Shown: one piece after another, positions 37,333 to 46,380 of the stretch
Layout: every line of letters begins with the position of its first letter
Position numbering within the stretch: the first letter of the stretch is position 1
Assembly (NCBI GenBank): GCA_039962225.1
Contig: JAMPKV010000007.1
Location: 1 to 64,000, forward strand
Length of the DNA: 64,000 bases
Direction of reading: 5' to 3'
Source: Microcoleus sp. AS-A8
GTDB taxonomy: Bacteria > Cyanobacteriota > Cyanobacteriia > Cyanobacteriales > Coleofasciculaceae
Position numbers and translations under genes: made by a program
Notes under the pieces: generated by a model
The model's input: the letters and a program-made list of their open reading frames with translations, nothing else
What the model was told of the DNA's origin: nothing
Database searches by the model: none

Positions 37333-38079
37333 ATGCAATTCCCCAAACTTACTGGATTGAACGGCACAATCGAGCTTGAGCGGATTAACGACAGAGAACT
37401 GGCGCAGGAGATACAGACTCTACTGGTCAAAGGTAAATTCCTCAATCCTGGAAAGCTGACATTTGAGCAAACTAAACAGGCGTTTGACCAGTTTAAGCAA
37501 TACTTTCATTTGGATTGTCCGGGTCTGTTAGGCGAGTCTACCGCCAAAATCCTACTCGATCTGTATGACCCCGTAGATGAGGACAGCCCAAACAACAGGC
37601 CACAAGATATGCCGGTGCCACCAGAAACGAAAATTAGCGCACCGGATCGAGGCAGACCCATTACTATTCCCAAGTTGGAGGTTGTGTACTTAGGTGAACC
37701 CATCCTTAAAGGCGGACACTTTAGTTGGGCAGAAGCAACCAAGAACGGAACCCGAATTCCTGCATCCGTGGGAGTCGTAGACGGAATTCTCAAGGTAGCT
37801 GAGGCAATGGAGGAAGTCCGGGACTATATGGGCGGCAAATCCATTACGATCAATTCCTGGTACCGCGACCCCGCCAGCAATCGAGCGGCTGGGGGTGCGA
37901 CTAAATCGCGCCACTTGTCTGGTGATGCGGTTGATTTCGTCGTCAGTGGGGTACATCCCAAGGAAGCCCATCGTCGATTGGAGTCGTGGTGGGGCAATCG
38001 AGGAGGCATTGCCTCCGCGTCCTGTTTCACCCATCTAGACTGTCGAGGTTATGCCGCCCGTTGGAGTTATGGGTTTTAA
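37333..38079 (+). CDS. M15-family zinc peptidase (D-Ala-D-Ala type)
   Basis: The protein has 248 residues from ATG 37333; a TTG three codons upstream is less likely. The N-terminal 80 residues look like a peptidoglycan-binding-type helical domain (CPGLLGESTAKILLDLY), followed by a Pro/Asp-rich linker. The C-terminal catalytic domain is M15_3-like: SWYRDPASNRAAGGATKSRH with His194, GDAVDF with Asp201, and CFTHLDCRG with His234 as the zinc set. It closes with ARWSYGF. There is no signal peptide. The enzyme cleaves peptide cross-links or stems. Phage endolysins often use the same domain pair; the lysozyme fusion lies divergently 1 kb upstream. Confidence 0.88.
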   Translation: MQFPKLTGLNGTIELERINDRELAQEIQTLLVKGKFLNPGKLTFEQTKQAFDQFKQYFHLDCPGLLGESTAKILLDLYDPVDEDSPNNRPQDMPVPPETKISAPDRGRPITIPKLEVVYLGEPILKGGHFSWAEATKNGTRIPASVGVVDGILKVAEAMEEVRDYMGGKSITINSWYRDPASNRAAGGATKSRHLSGDAVDFVVSGVHPKEAHRRLESWWGNRGGIASASCFTHLDCRGYAARWSYGF

Positions 38080-38118
38080 CTCTTCCGTGCGGGAAGTCCC
38101 TCCTCGTATGAACTCCGG

Positions 38119-39045
38119 GTGCAACTCAAATCAAAGCATGGCAGGCAGTCTATTCAATACCCTCAAAACGTTCAGGTGATAGGTAATGCTGTCAAACTAC
38201 CAGGAACGGTTGGCACAGTAAAAGCCAAGCTTCATAGAACTATTGAGGGAACAATCAAGACGGTCACTGTCACCGCATACCCGTCGGGAAAATACTATGC
38301 GTCTATCTTGTCCGAAGTAGAAGGGGAGAATCCCGCTCCTTCAACAGAAGGTAAGGTAATTGGTATTGACCTGGGGTTAAAGCACTTTGCTGTTGCTAGT
38401 GACGGCAACAAAGTGTCTAAGTATGACAATCCTAGACATTTAGCAAAGCATGAAAAAAACCTCAAACGCAAACACCAGAAGCTAGCGAGAAAGGATAAGG
38501 GAAGCAAATCTAGGAATAAATACAGAAAAGTTGTTGCTAGAGTTTACGAACGAGTGAGCAACTCAAGAGCGGATTTTCTACACAAGCTTTCACGAAAGCT
38601 CGTCAACGAAAACCAAGTTGTCGTAGTAGAGAATCTTCATGTCAAGGGCATGGTTCGTAACCACAATCTAGCCAAGGCAATATCTGATGCTGGATGGGGA
38701 ATGTTCATCAACTTCTTGGCTTATAAGCAAGAGTTGAAAGGTGGGAAGTTAGTTGAAATTGACCGATGGTTCCCTAGCTCCAAACTTTGTTCTAATTGTT
38801 ACCACCAAGTCGAAGAGATGCCTTTAGATGTGCGGGAATGGACTTGCCCTCACTGCGGCACTCACCACGACAGGGATGGTAACGCCGCAACGAACATTAG
38901 AGCAGAAGGCATCAGAATGCAACTATTGGTGGATGGAACGTCCATCTCTGCCAGTGGAGGGGAAGTAAGACCGAAGGGTGGACGCAAGTCCGTTCTGAGG
39001 CATTCCCCCATGAGACTGGGTGCGATTCGTTCTGGAGAAACCTAG
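38119..39045 (+). pseudogene. tnpB: N-terminally truncated TnpB, interrupted by a group II intron
   Basis: The unspliced frame gives 308 residues. It holds only the C-terminal part of an IS200/IS605 TnpB: RuvC-I Asp in GIDLGLKHFAV, Glu in VVVENLHV, a zinc finger (CSNC and CPHC) and RuvC-III Asp in HDRDGNAATNI. The N-terminal ~100 residues are missing; an in-frame TAA at 38077, the stop of the M15 gene, precedes it. At 39020 a group II intron starts. Joining 39019 to 41764 keeps the frame and gives a family-like tail, ...SPMRLEAQGVALAQP, ending at 41795; the unspliced reading ends RLGAIRSGET instead. Truncation makes DNA cleavage activity doubtful. Confidence 0.85.
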
Positions 39046-39788
39046 AAATGGGGGGATTCCAGGCTTCAGTAGAGTAACCCACCAGGGTAGAGTTCGCACT
39101 TTAATCCTCTGCTGATGACAACTTACTATCCATGCAGGTGAAGACACCTAGCCGAGCAAAAGCAAAGACAGCTAGGGGAAAACGGGAAAGATGAAAGGGT
39201 CACGCCGACATCATAACCTAATCCAGAAAACACTAAATCCTACCGTCCGGGTGCGGGACTGAAAGCACACAAACTACCAGATAACTGGTAGCCCCTATAG
39301 AGGAGACTGACCATCAAATCTATAAAGCGGGGGTGAAAGCAGGAATAGGTGGTAATAGCTGAAAGCACCTACTGCAAAGCAAGAGTTCTATGGGTAGAAC
39401 AAACGAAGTATCGATGACCCATCGAAACATGGGAACAGGGGACATAAGCTAGTAGACTCTATCTACCTCCTGTGTTGGAAACATCTGGCAAGGGTAAGGT
39501 CTATCAGGATGCCGATACCGAGATAGCGCACTACCTATAACCCCGGTGGATAGATACGCCCTAAAGACTCACACAATGGATAGTAGGAACGAAGTAACCT
39601 CCTAAAAGCTCCTCACCAAGGTTTATTGATGAGGTAGGCAGTCAAGCCAGAAGCCAAGGGTAGGTGGGATGGTTTAAGAAGCAAAAGCCCAACCCGAATC
39701 AACGGGTAAAGCCTGAAAAGGGATGGCGTAATTGCCGGGATAAGCAGACGTAAACCGCAATGTGTGAAAGCTAGAGTCAGGAGTAGTA

Positions 39789-41654
39789 ATGAAAAAGCCT
39801 AAATCTGATTCACAACTGAATACAGAGGGATGGAAGGCGATTGATTGGCGCATAGCCGAAAGGTATGTCTTCAAGTTACAAAAGCGAATCTACGCTGCTT
39901 CACGTCACGGCGATGTCAAACGAGTACGCAAACTCCAAAAGACGTTGATGAGGTCTTGGTATAACAGGGTCTTATCGGTACGACGGGTAACACAGGACAA
40001 CACTGGCAAGAAAACAGCAGGAGTGGATGGAAAAAAATCTCTGTCCCCAGCAGCACGTTTAGAGCTAGCAGGTCAACTCAAACTAACAGGAAAATCCCGC
40101 CCTACTCGTAGGGTGTGGATTCCTAAACCTGGAAAAGAAGAGAAACGACCATTAGGCATCCCCACAATGTACGACCGAGCTTTGCAAGCGGTAGTTAAAG
40201 CTGCCCTTGAACCGGAATGGGAAGCGGTTTTTGAACCTAATTCCTACGGTTTTAGACCAGGGAGGTCATGTCACGATGCGATAAAGCACATCAAAAATTG
40301 TATTCAAAGCAAGGCTAAATTTGTGCTAGACGCAGATATAGCAAAATGCTTTGACCGCATCAACCATGAGGCATTGCTCCGAAAGATAAAAACAAAAGGT
40401 AAGGTCAGGCAACAAATCAAAGCTTGGCTGAAATCTGGAGTAATAGACCAAGGAGCATTTACTGCTACATCTGAGGGAACACCGCAGGGTGGGGTCATCT
40501 CCCCATTACTTGCAAATATAGCCCTCCACGGCTTAGAACAACACATAGAAAAACAATTCCCAAAGGATTCGTCTAACCGAATTCGCAACTCAATATCACT
40601 ATTTGGGAGAACAGTCGGAAGCCCTACTTTAATTAGGTACGCTGACGACTTCGTGCTTCTATGTGAAGAGAAAGCTATAGTCCAAAGATGCCGAGAACTA
40701 ATCTCGGACTGGTTAGTTGACATAGGCTTGGAATTGAAACCTGAAAAGACGAGGCTAACTCACACACACTATCCAGAGTTAAGTGAGGATGGTAAAGCTG
40801 GTTTTGACTTTCTAGGTCATCACATCCAGCAATACCCTGCTGGTAAATACCAAAGTGCAAAAGACACCAAAGGTAGGATATTAGGCTTCAATACACTCAT
40901 CACCCCATCGAAGAAGGCGAGTAAGGCTCATCAAGAGGAAATCGGAAGGCTCATCACAAAACATAGGTCATTGCCTCAAGCGGTTCTCATAAAAAACCTT
41001 AACCCTGTCATAAGGGGATGGTCTTCTTACTATCAAAACTCCGATGCTCAATTGGGCGGAGAACTATCAAGACAAGATTACCTCACATACCTGAAACTCC
41101 GACGATGGGCAAAACGCCGCTGTGGAAACATCAGTCATGGTCACACCAAATACTGGACAACCATCGGCGGTAATAACTGGGCATTCGCAACCAGTTCAGG
41201 GGAAGCGAACCCTCTGTGGTTACTAAAACATAGTGAATTCAGTAGCAGTAGTACTGACTATGTGAAGGTTAAAGGCGATAAAAGCCCGTTCGACGGCGAT
41301 TCAGTTTACTGGAGTTCAAGACTAGGGACACACCCTGAAATGCCTAGTCGAAAGGCTAAGTTGCTTAATCAACAAAAGGGCAAGTGTTCTTGGTGCGAAT
41401 TACACTTCCAAGAATGGGATGTGATGGAAGCAGACCACAAAACCCCCAGAGCATTAGGCGGCAAGGATGAGTGGGAAAACCTACAACTATTACATCGACA
41501 CTGCCACGACGAAAAGACCGCCCAAGACCTCATAGAAATCCGGAAAAAGGAACACTCAGATTTTCGCAAGAAACTGGCTCAACAATGGAGCAAATATGAA
41601 TGGGAGTGGATAAACGACATTCCGGTCATAAAAGGTCAAAAAAAGCAGTCATAA
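39789..41654 (+). CDS. ltrA: Group II intron reverse transcriptase/maturase with HNH endonuclease
   Basis: The 621-residue intron-encoded protein has RT blocks GFRPGRSCHDAI, VLDADIAKCFDRINH, SEGTPQGGVISPLLAN, and the catalytic IRYADDFVLL. A maturase/X region (about 375-420, with NPVIRGWSSYYQN) and a DNA-binding region follow. The C-terminal HNH domain has CSWCELHFQEWDVMEADHKT and LLHRHCHDEKT. Maturases assist splicing of their own intron, and the HNH cuts the target strand to prime reverse transcription. No frameshift is seen, so the enzyme looks active. Symbol given by family role. Confidence 0.95.
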   Translation: MKKPKSDSQLNTEGWKAIDWRIAERYVFKLQKRIYAASRHGDVKRVRKLQKTLMRSWYNRVLSVRRVTQDNTGKKTAGVDGKKSLSPAARLELAGQLKLTGKSRPTRRVWIPKPGKEEKRPLGIPTMYDRALQAVVKAALEPEWEAVFEPNSYGFRPGRSCHDAIKHIKNCIQSKAKFVLDADIAKCFDRINHEALLRKIKTKGKVRQQIKAWLKSGVIDQGAFTATSEGTPQGGVISPLLANIALHGLEQHIEKQFPKDSSNRIRNSISLFGRTVGSPTLIRYADDFVLLCEEKAIVQRCRELISDWLVDIGLELKPEKTRLTHTHYPELSEDGKAGFDFLGHHIQQYPAGKYQSAKDTKGRILGFNTLITPSKKASKAHQEEIGRLITKHRSLPQAVLIKNLNPVIRGWSSYYQNSDAQLGGELSRQDYLTYLKLRRWAKRRCGNISHGHTKYWTTIGGNNWAFATSSGEANPLWLLKHSEFSSSSTDYVKVKGDKSPFDGDSVYWSSRLGTHPEMPSRKAKLLNQQKGKCSWCELHFQEWDVMEADHKTPRALGGKDEWENLQLLHRHCHDEKTAQDLIEIRKKEHSDFRKKLAQQWSKYEWEWINDIPVIKGQKKQS

Positions 41655-41686
41655 GTCCTGTAATGACAAAAGGAAACACGTTGAGT

Positions 41687-41720
41687 AGCCGAGTGCGATG
41701 AAAGTCGCAAGCGCGGTTTC
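41687..41720 (+). ncRNA. Group II intron domain V (catalytic hairpin)
   Basis: The sequence starts with the triad AGC and ends with GGTT pairing opposite. GCGAT/GTCGC closes a GAAA tetraloop, and a bulge lies in between. This is the most conserved part of the ribozyme, matching the group II domain V shape. Domain VI (41721-41763) follows directly. Confidence 0.9.
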
Positions 41721-41795
41721 GGATGGGAGGGGAGAAATAGCAATACTTCTCCTCGACCCAAACAAGCTCAGGGTGTAGCGTTAGCGCAACCCTGA

Positions 41796-41990
41796 GTAGT
41801 TCACGAGATAGCTAGCACCATCCTCAATAACAGTCACTCTGTCTTGAGAATAGGGATAGGAAGGATTTCGCGTTGTTTCAGCCTCTATTTTCACAACAGG
41901 TCATGGGTTCAATCCTCATCAAGAACGACAAGTACCGATTCCCTAATGTCGAGGTATGTTGAGGATGGTGTGAAGCACAAATCAACGAAC
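41796..41990. other. Region between TnpB exon end and SDR gene, tRNA-T-arm-like sequence
   Basis: About 195 bases. At 41892-41920, AGGTC is followed by a five-pair stem (ATGGG/CTCAT) around TTCAATC, the form of a tRNA T arm. I could not build the rest of a cloverleaf. It may be a tRNA remnant marking an integration site, or chance. Confidence 0.3.
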
Positions 41991-42686
41991 ATGAAAGGGA
42001 AGCAAGTTTTACTCACGGGCGGTACTGGCGGTTTAGGGATGGGCGTTACCTCAGTTGTTCTGGCACAAGGTGCAATAGTCACCATTCCCTATATCGTTGA
42101 CTCAGAGATAGAAGGTCTAAAGGAAAGGCTTTCACCCACCGATTTTTCCAAAATTCGCTTCGTATCCGTTGACCTCAGCAATGAGGCGGCTGTAGAACGA
42201 CTCGTTGAGGATATGGAACGGGTGGATGTTCTGATTCATCTCGTGGGCGGCTTTTCCATGGGTAAAACCCACGAATATAGTTATACACAGTGGAAAAAAG
42301 ACTTTGACTTAAATCTGAATACGACGTTCTTAGTCTGCAAGCATAGTCTGAAGAAAATGCTGGAACACGGCTATGGGCGCATTGTAACTGTGGGTTCAAG
42401 AGGTGCCGTACAACCCGGAGGACAACTGGCGGCTTACTGTGCATCAAAGGCGGGGGTGGTAGCGCTTACCAAAGCGATCGCAGACGAAACGAAAGGAACC
42501 AACATTACAGCGAACTCCGTCTTGCCAAGCGTGATTGATACTCCTGCCAACCGACAGGCCATGGGTAGCGAAGAGGCAGACCAATGGGTCAAACCCGAAT
42601 CATTGGCGCAAGTCATCTGTTTCCTCGCTTCGGAGGCGGCAAAAGACATGCGCGGCGCAGCCATTCCTGTTTATGGAAGTATTTAG
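41991..42686 (+). CDS. Short-chain dehydrogenase/reductase
   Basis: The protein has 231 residues from ATG 41991; the frame is open to 41844 but that extension lacks homology. NAD(P)-binding TGGTGGLGMG near the N-terminus, HLVGGFSMG, NLNTTFLVCK, catalytic Ser in TVGSRGAVQPGG, and YCASK (Tyr/Lys) are all classic SDR elements. The C-terminal MRGAAIPVYGS fits the family closing. The dinucleotide fold starts eight residues in. Substrate unknown. It lies next to mobile elements but has no sign of truncation. Confidence 0.92.
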   Translation: MKGKQVLLTGGTGGLGMGVTSVVLAQGAIVTIPYIVDSEIEGLKERLSPTDFSKIRFVSVDLSNEAAVERLVEDMERVDVLIHLVGGFSMGKTHEYSYTQWKKDFDLNLNTTFLVCKHSLKKMLEHGYGRIVTVGSRGAVQPGGQLAAYCASKAGVVALTKAIADETKGTNITANSVLPSVIDTPANRQAMGSEEADQWVKPESLAQVICFLASEAAKDMRGAAIPVYGSI

Positions 42687-43044
42687 TTGCTTGCAAGAAC
42701 GATTCTTTGATCGGGTTGCTGGAACATCGAAAGTCGAACGGAAATTCGACTAATTTGGAATGGTTATTTAATGACTTATTCTCCCAACATAGACTAGACT
42801 GGGACTACTCACTGAATTACCGTAAAATAAGCCAATATTTATCCTTTTGGGGTGCGGGTGAGTCAGCATGTCGTTGCAGGTGAGTTTCCTATTGATTGCA
42901 GGCTTCTCTCCTGGACGCATTCAAGATTTAGATTAAGAGATAGCAAGCCGCGATCGGTTCAACAGGATATCTAGCTGACTTCTAGCAATTAGAGGGTTCT
43001 GTTTGGCAGTCAATAGGGCTGAATTCTTACACCAAAAAGCGCAG
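42687..43044. other. Upstream region of the cyclase gene
   Basis: About 360 bases with no recognisable gene. The cyclase frame opens at TTG 43003; I prefer ATG 43045. The region probably holds the cyclase promoter. Confidence 0.4.
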
Positions 43045-45381
43045 ATGAGTAGCCTTTTAAACAAACTTCTGTCCCTTTTAACCATACGCCGCAAAGAATA
43101 CCTCACGATTGATCGAGATTTTAATATTTTAGAAACCTCTATGGGCATACAACGGTTTGCTGAATCGCCTGAGGAGGTCACAAAGGGACAGGATGTACGT
43201 CTTGGCTTTCCCGAACTGCTGGGTCTGGAAGAGATATTACTTGATATTCTTGAAGGACGGCAGATAAATTTTGAAATTCAAGCTATCGCACGGACTTCTG
43301 AAGCAGGAAATCCTATCTATGTCGATATTTGTATCATTAAAAATCACATTGATGAAGATTTAAATCCTTATTTAATCATTTTTTTGGAAGAAGTAACCGA
43401 AAGAATGATCTTAGAGCAGAATTTAGTTCAGTCATCCAATGAAAAAAGTCTTATATTAAGTGCTTTAACAGCTTCCAAAGCTTATATTGAAACCATTATT
43501 GTCTCGATGGCAGATGCTTTAATTGTGACCACGCCATCCGGAATTATTAAAACTATCAATCGAGCCACTCAACATTTATTCGGTTATAGCGAAGAAGAAC
43601 TCGTCGGTCGGCCGATCTCAATCCTGACTCGTGAGGATGGCATATTACTCGCGGCGACTCAGCCGCCTCTTTTATTTCAAGAAGCTTTGAATGTTGTAGA
43701 AGTCATCTGTCAAACCCAAACCGGAGAAAAACTGGCGATCGCATTTTCCTGTTCTGCGATTCAGACTGATGTCGAGGGCGTACAAAATTATATCTATGTG
43801 GGTCGGGATGTTACCGAACGTCAACGATCGCAAAAACGACTCGCTGTTCAGTATGCAACCACTCGCATCCTGTCCGAGTCCGCAACTCCTAGCGAGGCTA
43901 TCCCTAAAATTCTCCAAGCCATTGGAGAAAACCTGCTGTGGGATTTGGGTGAATGTTGGACAGTAGAGGTTCAAAATTCAACACCCCAATTGCAGTGCGT
44001 GGACACTTGGGTTAGACCCTCCCTTTCTATCTCAGAGTTTATCGAAAAAAGCCGTCAAACGATTTTGGTTCCAACCGTTGGATTAGCCGATCATGTTTGG
44101 GATATTGCGTCCGGTTATTGGAGTTTTGATATCGTCGAAGATATCCACTTCCTACGTTCCGAACAAGCCGCTATTGCCGGACTGCAAGGAGCATTTGCTG
44201 TTCCCATCCAAAGTGACGGTGAAGTTTTGGGAGTGATAACCTTCTTTAGTGGTGAAAAACAGCCTCGCGATGAATTTTTACTTCAAGTTATGGTGGGGAT
44301 TGGTAGCCAACTCGGTCAATTTATCAAGCGTAAACAAGCCGAGGCAGCGCTTGCCGAGAGTGAAGAACGATATCGAGACTTGTTTGAAAATGCCACTGAC
44401 TTGATTCAGTCTTGCAATCTCAATGGTCAGTTTTTGTATGTTAATCGAGCTTGGCGAGAAACGCTGGGATATAGCGAAGCTCAGGTGTATAAGATGAATT
44501 TGTTGGACATTTTGCATCCTGATTGTAAGGCGAGCTTTCTGGAAAGTTTATCTCGTGCAATTGAGGGAGAAAAGATTGAGCAAATTCAAGCCGCATTTAT
44601 TAGCCAGGACGGCACAAAAATTTCGGTTGAAGGGAACATTAACTGTAAATTCGTTGAGGGAAAACCTGTCGCTACCCGTGCCATTTTCCGAGATATTACC
44701 CAACGACTACAAGCAGAACAAGCACTGCGCTATCAACAAGCACAAACCGAACGGCTGTTGCTGAATATCTTACCAGAGCCGATCGCCGACCGCCTGAAAC
44801 ACGATACACGCACGATCGCAGAAGACTTTGCCGAAGTGAGTGTGATGTTTGCAGATATCGTTGGCTTTACCCAAATTGCTGCTCGTCTGCGTCCAATTGA
44901 ACTGATCAATTTACTCAATCTAGTCTTCTCAGCATTTGATCGCCTGAGTGAGAAGCATGGCTTAGAGAAAATTAAAACAGTGGGTGACGCTTATATGGTA
45001 GTGGGAGGGCTACCCGTGCGCCGACCCGATCATGCGGAGGCGATCGCAGAAATGGCACTGGATATCCAAGCGGTAATCCGTCAATTCCGCCGAGAAACAG
45101 GTAAAGAATTCAACATCCGCATTGGCATTAATACCGGGCCAGTAGTGGCGGGTGTAATTGGCATTAAAAAATTTAGTTACGATTTATGGGGAGATACCGT
45201 TAATATCGCCAGTCGTATGGAATCCCATGGTGTCCCTGGAAAAATTCACGTAACCACTGCTACTTACGAACGTTTACAAGAGCAATACTTATTCGAGAAG
45301 CGAGGTGTCATTCAAGTCAAAGGGAAGGGAGAAATGACGACTTATTTTCTCAAGGGCAAAAAATTCTCTGCTAGCGGTTAA
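43045..45381 (+). CDS. PAS/GAF-regulated class III adenylate cyclase
   Basis: The protein has 778 residues from ATG 43045. Two PAS-type domains (about 10-265) are followed by a GAF domain (280-440) and another PAS/PAC (445-565). A coiled-coil linker (QAQTERLLLNILPEPIADRL) typical of these cyclases precedes the catalytic domain (from about 600). VMFADIVGFT holds the metal Asp. KIKTVGDAYM carries the Lys and YDLWGDTVNIASRME the Asp that favour ATP over GTP, so I call it adenylate rather than guanylate cyclase. It makes cAMP. No membrane helices; the gene stands alone and is convergent with the CPCC gene six bases away. Confidence 0.9.
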   Translation: MSSLLNKLLSLLTIRRKEYLTIDRDFNILETSMGIQRFAESPEEVTKGQDVRLGFPELLGLEEILLDILEGRQINFEIQAIARTSEAGNPIYVDICIIKNHIDEDLNPYLIIFLEEVTERMILEQNLVQSSNEKSLILSALTASKAYIETIIVSMADALIVTTPSGIIKTINRATQHLFGYSEEELVGRPISILTREDGILLAATQPPLLFQEALNVVEVICQTQTGEKLAIAFSCSAIQTDVEGVQNYIYVGRDVTERQRSQKRLAVQYATTRILSESATPSEAIPKILQAIGENLLWDLGECWTVEVQNSTPQLQCVDTWVRPSLSISEFIEKSRQTILVPTVGLADHVWDIASGYWSFDIVEDIHFLRSEQAAIAGLQGAFAVPIQSDGEVLGVITFFSGEKQPRDEFLLQVMVGIGSQLGQFIKRKQAEAALAESEERYRDLFENATDLIQSCNLNGQFLYVNRAWRETLGYSEAQVYKMNLLDILHPDCKASFLESLSRAIEGEKIEQIQAAFISQDGTKISVEGNINCKFVEGKPVATRAIFRDITQRLQAEQALRYQQAQTERLLLNILPEPIADRLKHDTRTIAEDFAEVSVMFADIVGFTQIAARLRPIELINLLNLVFSAFDRLSEKHGLEKIKTVGDAYMVVGGLPVRRPDHAEAIAEMALDIQAVIRQFRRETGKEFNIRIGINTGPVVAGVIGIKKFSYDLWGDTVNIASRMESHGVPGKIHVTTATYERLQEQYLFEKRGVIQVKGKGEMTTYFLKGKKFSASG

Positions 45382-45387
45382 AAATGC

Positions 45388-46080
45388 TTAATAGATATAA
45401 TTATTTACATATTTAATAAAATCAGAAATAACTTGTAATTGTGCTTGATTCAGTATTTCAAAATGAGATTGAAAATGTCTACTCTGATTCTCCAGCGCCC
45501 ACATTAAAGAACTTAAACTATTGGAAGAAGAGGCTTTAGGTTCTTTGAGGCTCCAAACCATATAGGCGGGAATATAATATCGAAATCCTTTAGGATCTAA
45601 ATAAGGAAAGATATCCTGAAATTGCATAAGCCACTTATGTGGTACCTCTTGCCATTGGGTATCTCGATCCATTTCCCGCCCTATTTTTTTAGCCTCTTCA
45701 AGACTACTCCAGTCATCAAGTGCCTGCGCCGCGTGTAGCGAAATGCCATCTTGGCGAGATACACCATCAAAAGCAGCAGTAATTTTTTCAATTAGGGGTA
45801 ATCTGGTTTTTTCTGCCAAGGTGTCAATGGTTTCCCAGCCTGGAGCTCGCTGATCATTGCAGGTGGGATGACGAACATCCTTCAGCCATTCGCTTTCGCA
45901 GGCACCAAATTCAATAAAGTTACGTTGTGCTTGACGTAGCGAAACTCGGTTTGATGAGTAACTTTGTTCTGCATCATCTTCCCAAAAGCAAATTGGACAG
46001 ATGATGTAAGTACCAGGGGGTTCTTGATTGAGTGTCATGTAGCCACAACAAGGACAAGGGTAAAGAATTTCAGCATTCAT
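45388..46080 (-). CDS. CPCC-type zinc ribbon plus DUF6714 protein
   Basis: The 230-residue protein starts with a CPCC knuckle (CPCCGYMTL and CPICFWEDD), a short zinc-binding module often found in immunity or polymorphic-toxin contexts. The rest (about 80-230) resembles DUF6714, with QALDDWSSLEEAKKIGREMD, FPYLDPKGFRYYIPAYMVW and a closing QLQVISDFIKYV. No toxin gene is nearby. Convergent with the cyclase, six bases apart. Confidence 0.75.
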   Translation of the reverse strand: MNAEILYPCPCCGYMTLNQEPPGTYIICPICFWEDDAEQSYSSNRVSLRQAQRNFIEFGACESEWLKDVRHPTCNDQRAPGWETIDTLAEKTRLPLIEKITAAFDGVSRQDGISLHAAQALDDWSSLEEAKKIGREMDRDTQWQEVPHKWLMQFQDIFPYLDPKGFRYYIPAYMVWSLKEPKASSSNSLSSLMWALENQSRHFQSHFEILNQAQLQVISDFIKYVNNYIY

Positions 46081-46154
46081 CGTAAAACTAGGATATTTTT
46101 CAAGAATTTGGACTCAGGACAATATCTAATTCGTCACGCTAAGGGTGCGGCTTT

Positions 46155-46292
46155 GTGTCTATCAGGGCTAAGCTATCGAAAGTGAAACAAGCGTTGGACA
46201 GAAAACTGGGTGTGATTGACGGCCTGCGATACACAGGAAGTCAGCAACAAGATGGCATCCCGTTAATAGACCAAATTTTTTGTCCAAAATAA
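46155..46292 (+). other. Possible 45-codon gene remnant
   Basis: A GTG-started frame encodes a plausible peptide (KQALDRKLGVIDGLRYTG, then QQDGIPLIDQIFCPK) ending at a TAA. It is not preceded by a clear ribosome site, and I recognise no family. It may be the tail of a lost gene. Weakly supported. Confidence 0.2.
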
Positions 46293-46380
46293 AACTAAAA
46301 CTGCATAAGTTTCACTGGGTCAGAGATACATCCACAATAGAGAAATTTAGAGTTCCGGAAAATAACTCTCTATCGCTGTA

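Larger units (their letters stand above)
39020..41763 (+). mobile_element. Group II intron inserted in tnpB
   Basis: The 5' end is GTGCG at 39020, the conserved group II start. The reverse transcriptase gene occupies domain IV. Domain V follows, with the AGC catalytic triad and GAAA tetraloop. Domain VI has paired arms and a bulged A at 41756, seven bases before the 3' end AC (41763). Boundaries were chosen from the 5' consensus, the branch-point distance and the restored TnpB frame; 41760 is an alternative 3' end. The 5' part (39020-39788) has no gene and should form domains I-III. EBS/IBS pairings were not established. Confidence 0.85.

Noticed and set aside
34805-39045. Prophage
   Set aside because: Endolysin-type genes are present but there are no capsid, tail, terminase, portal or integrase genes.
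41841-41935. Complete tRNA gene near 41.9 kb
   Set aside because: Only the T arm pairs; the anticodon loop would be 16 bases and the D arm is not recognisable.
41844-41990. N-terminal extension of the SDR protein
   Set aside because: The nucleotide-binding motif starts eight residues after ATG 41991, as usual for SDRs; the extension lacks similarity.
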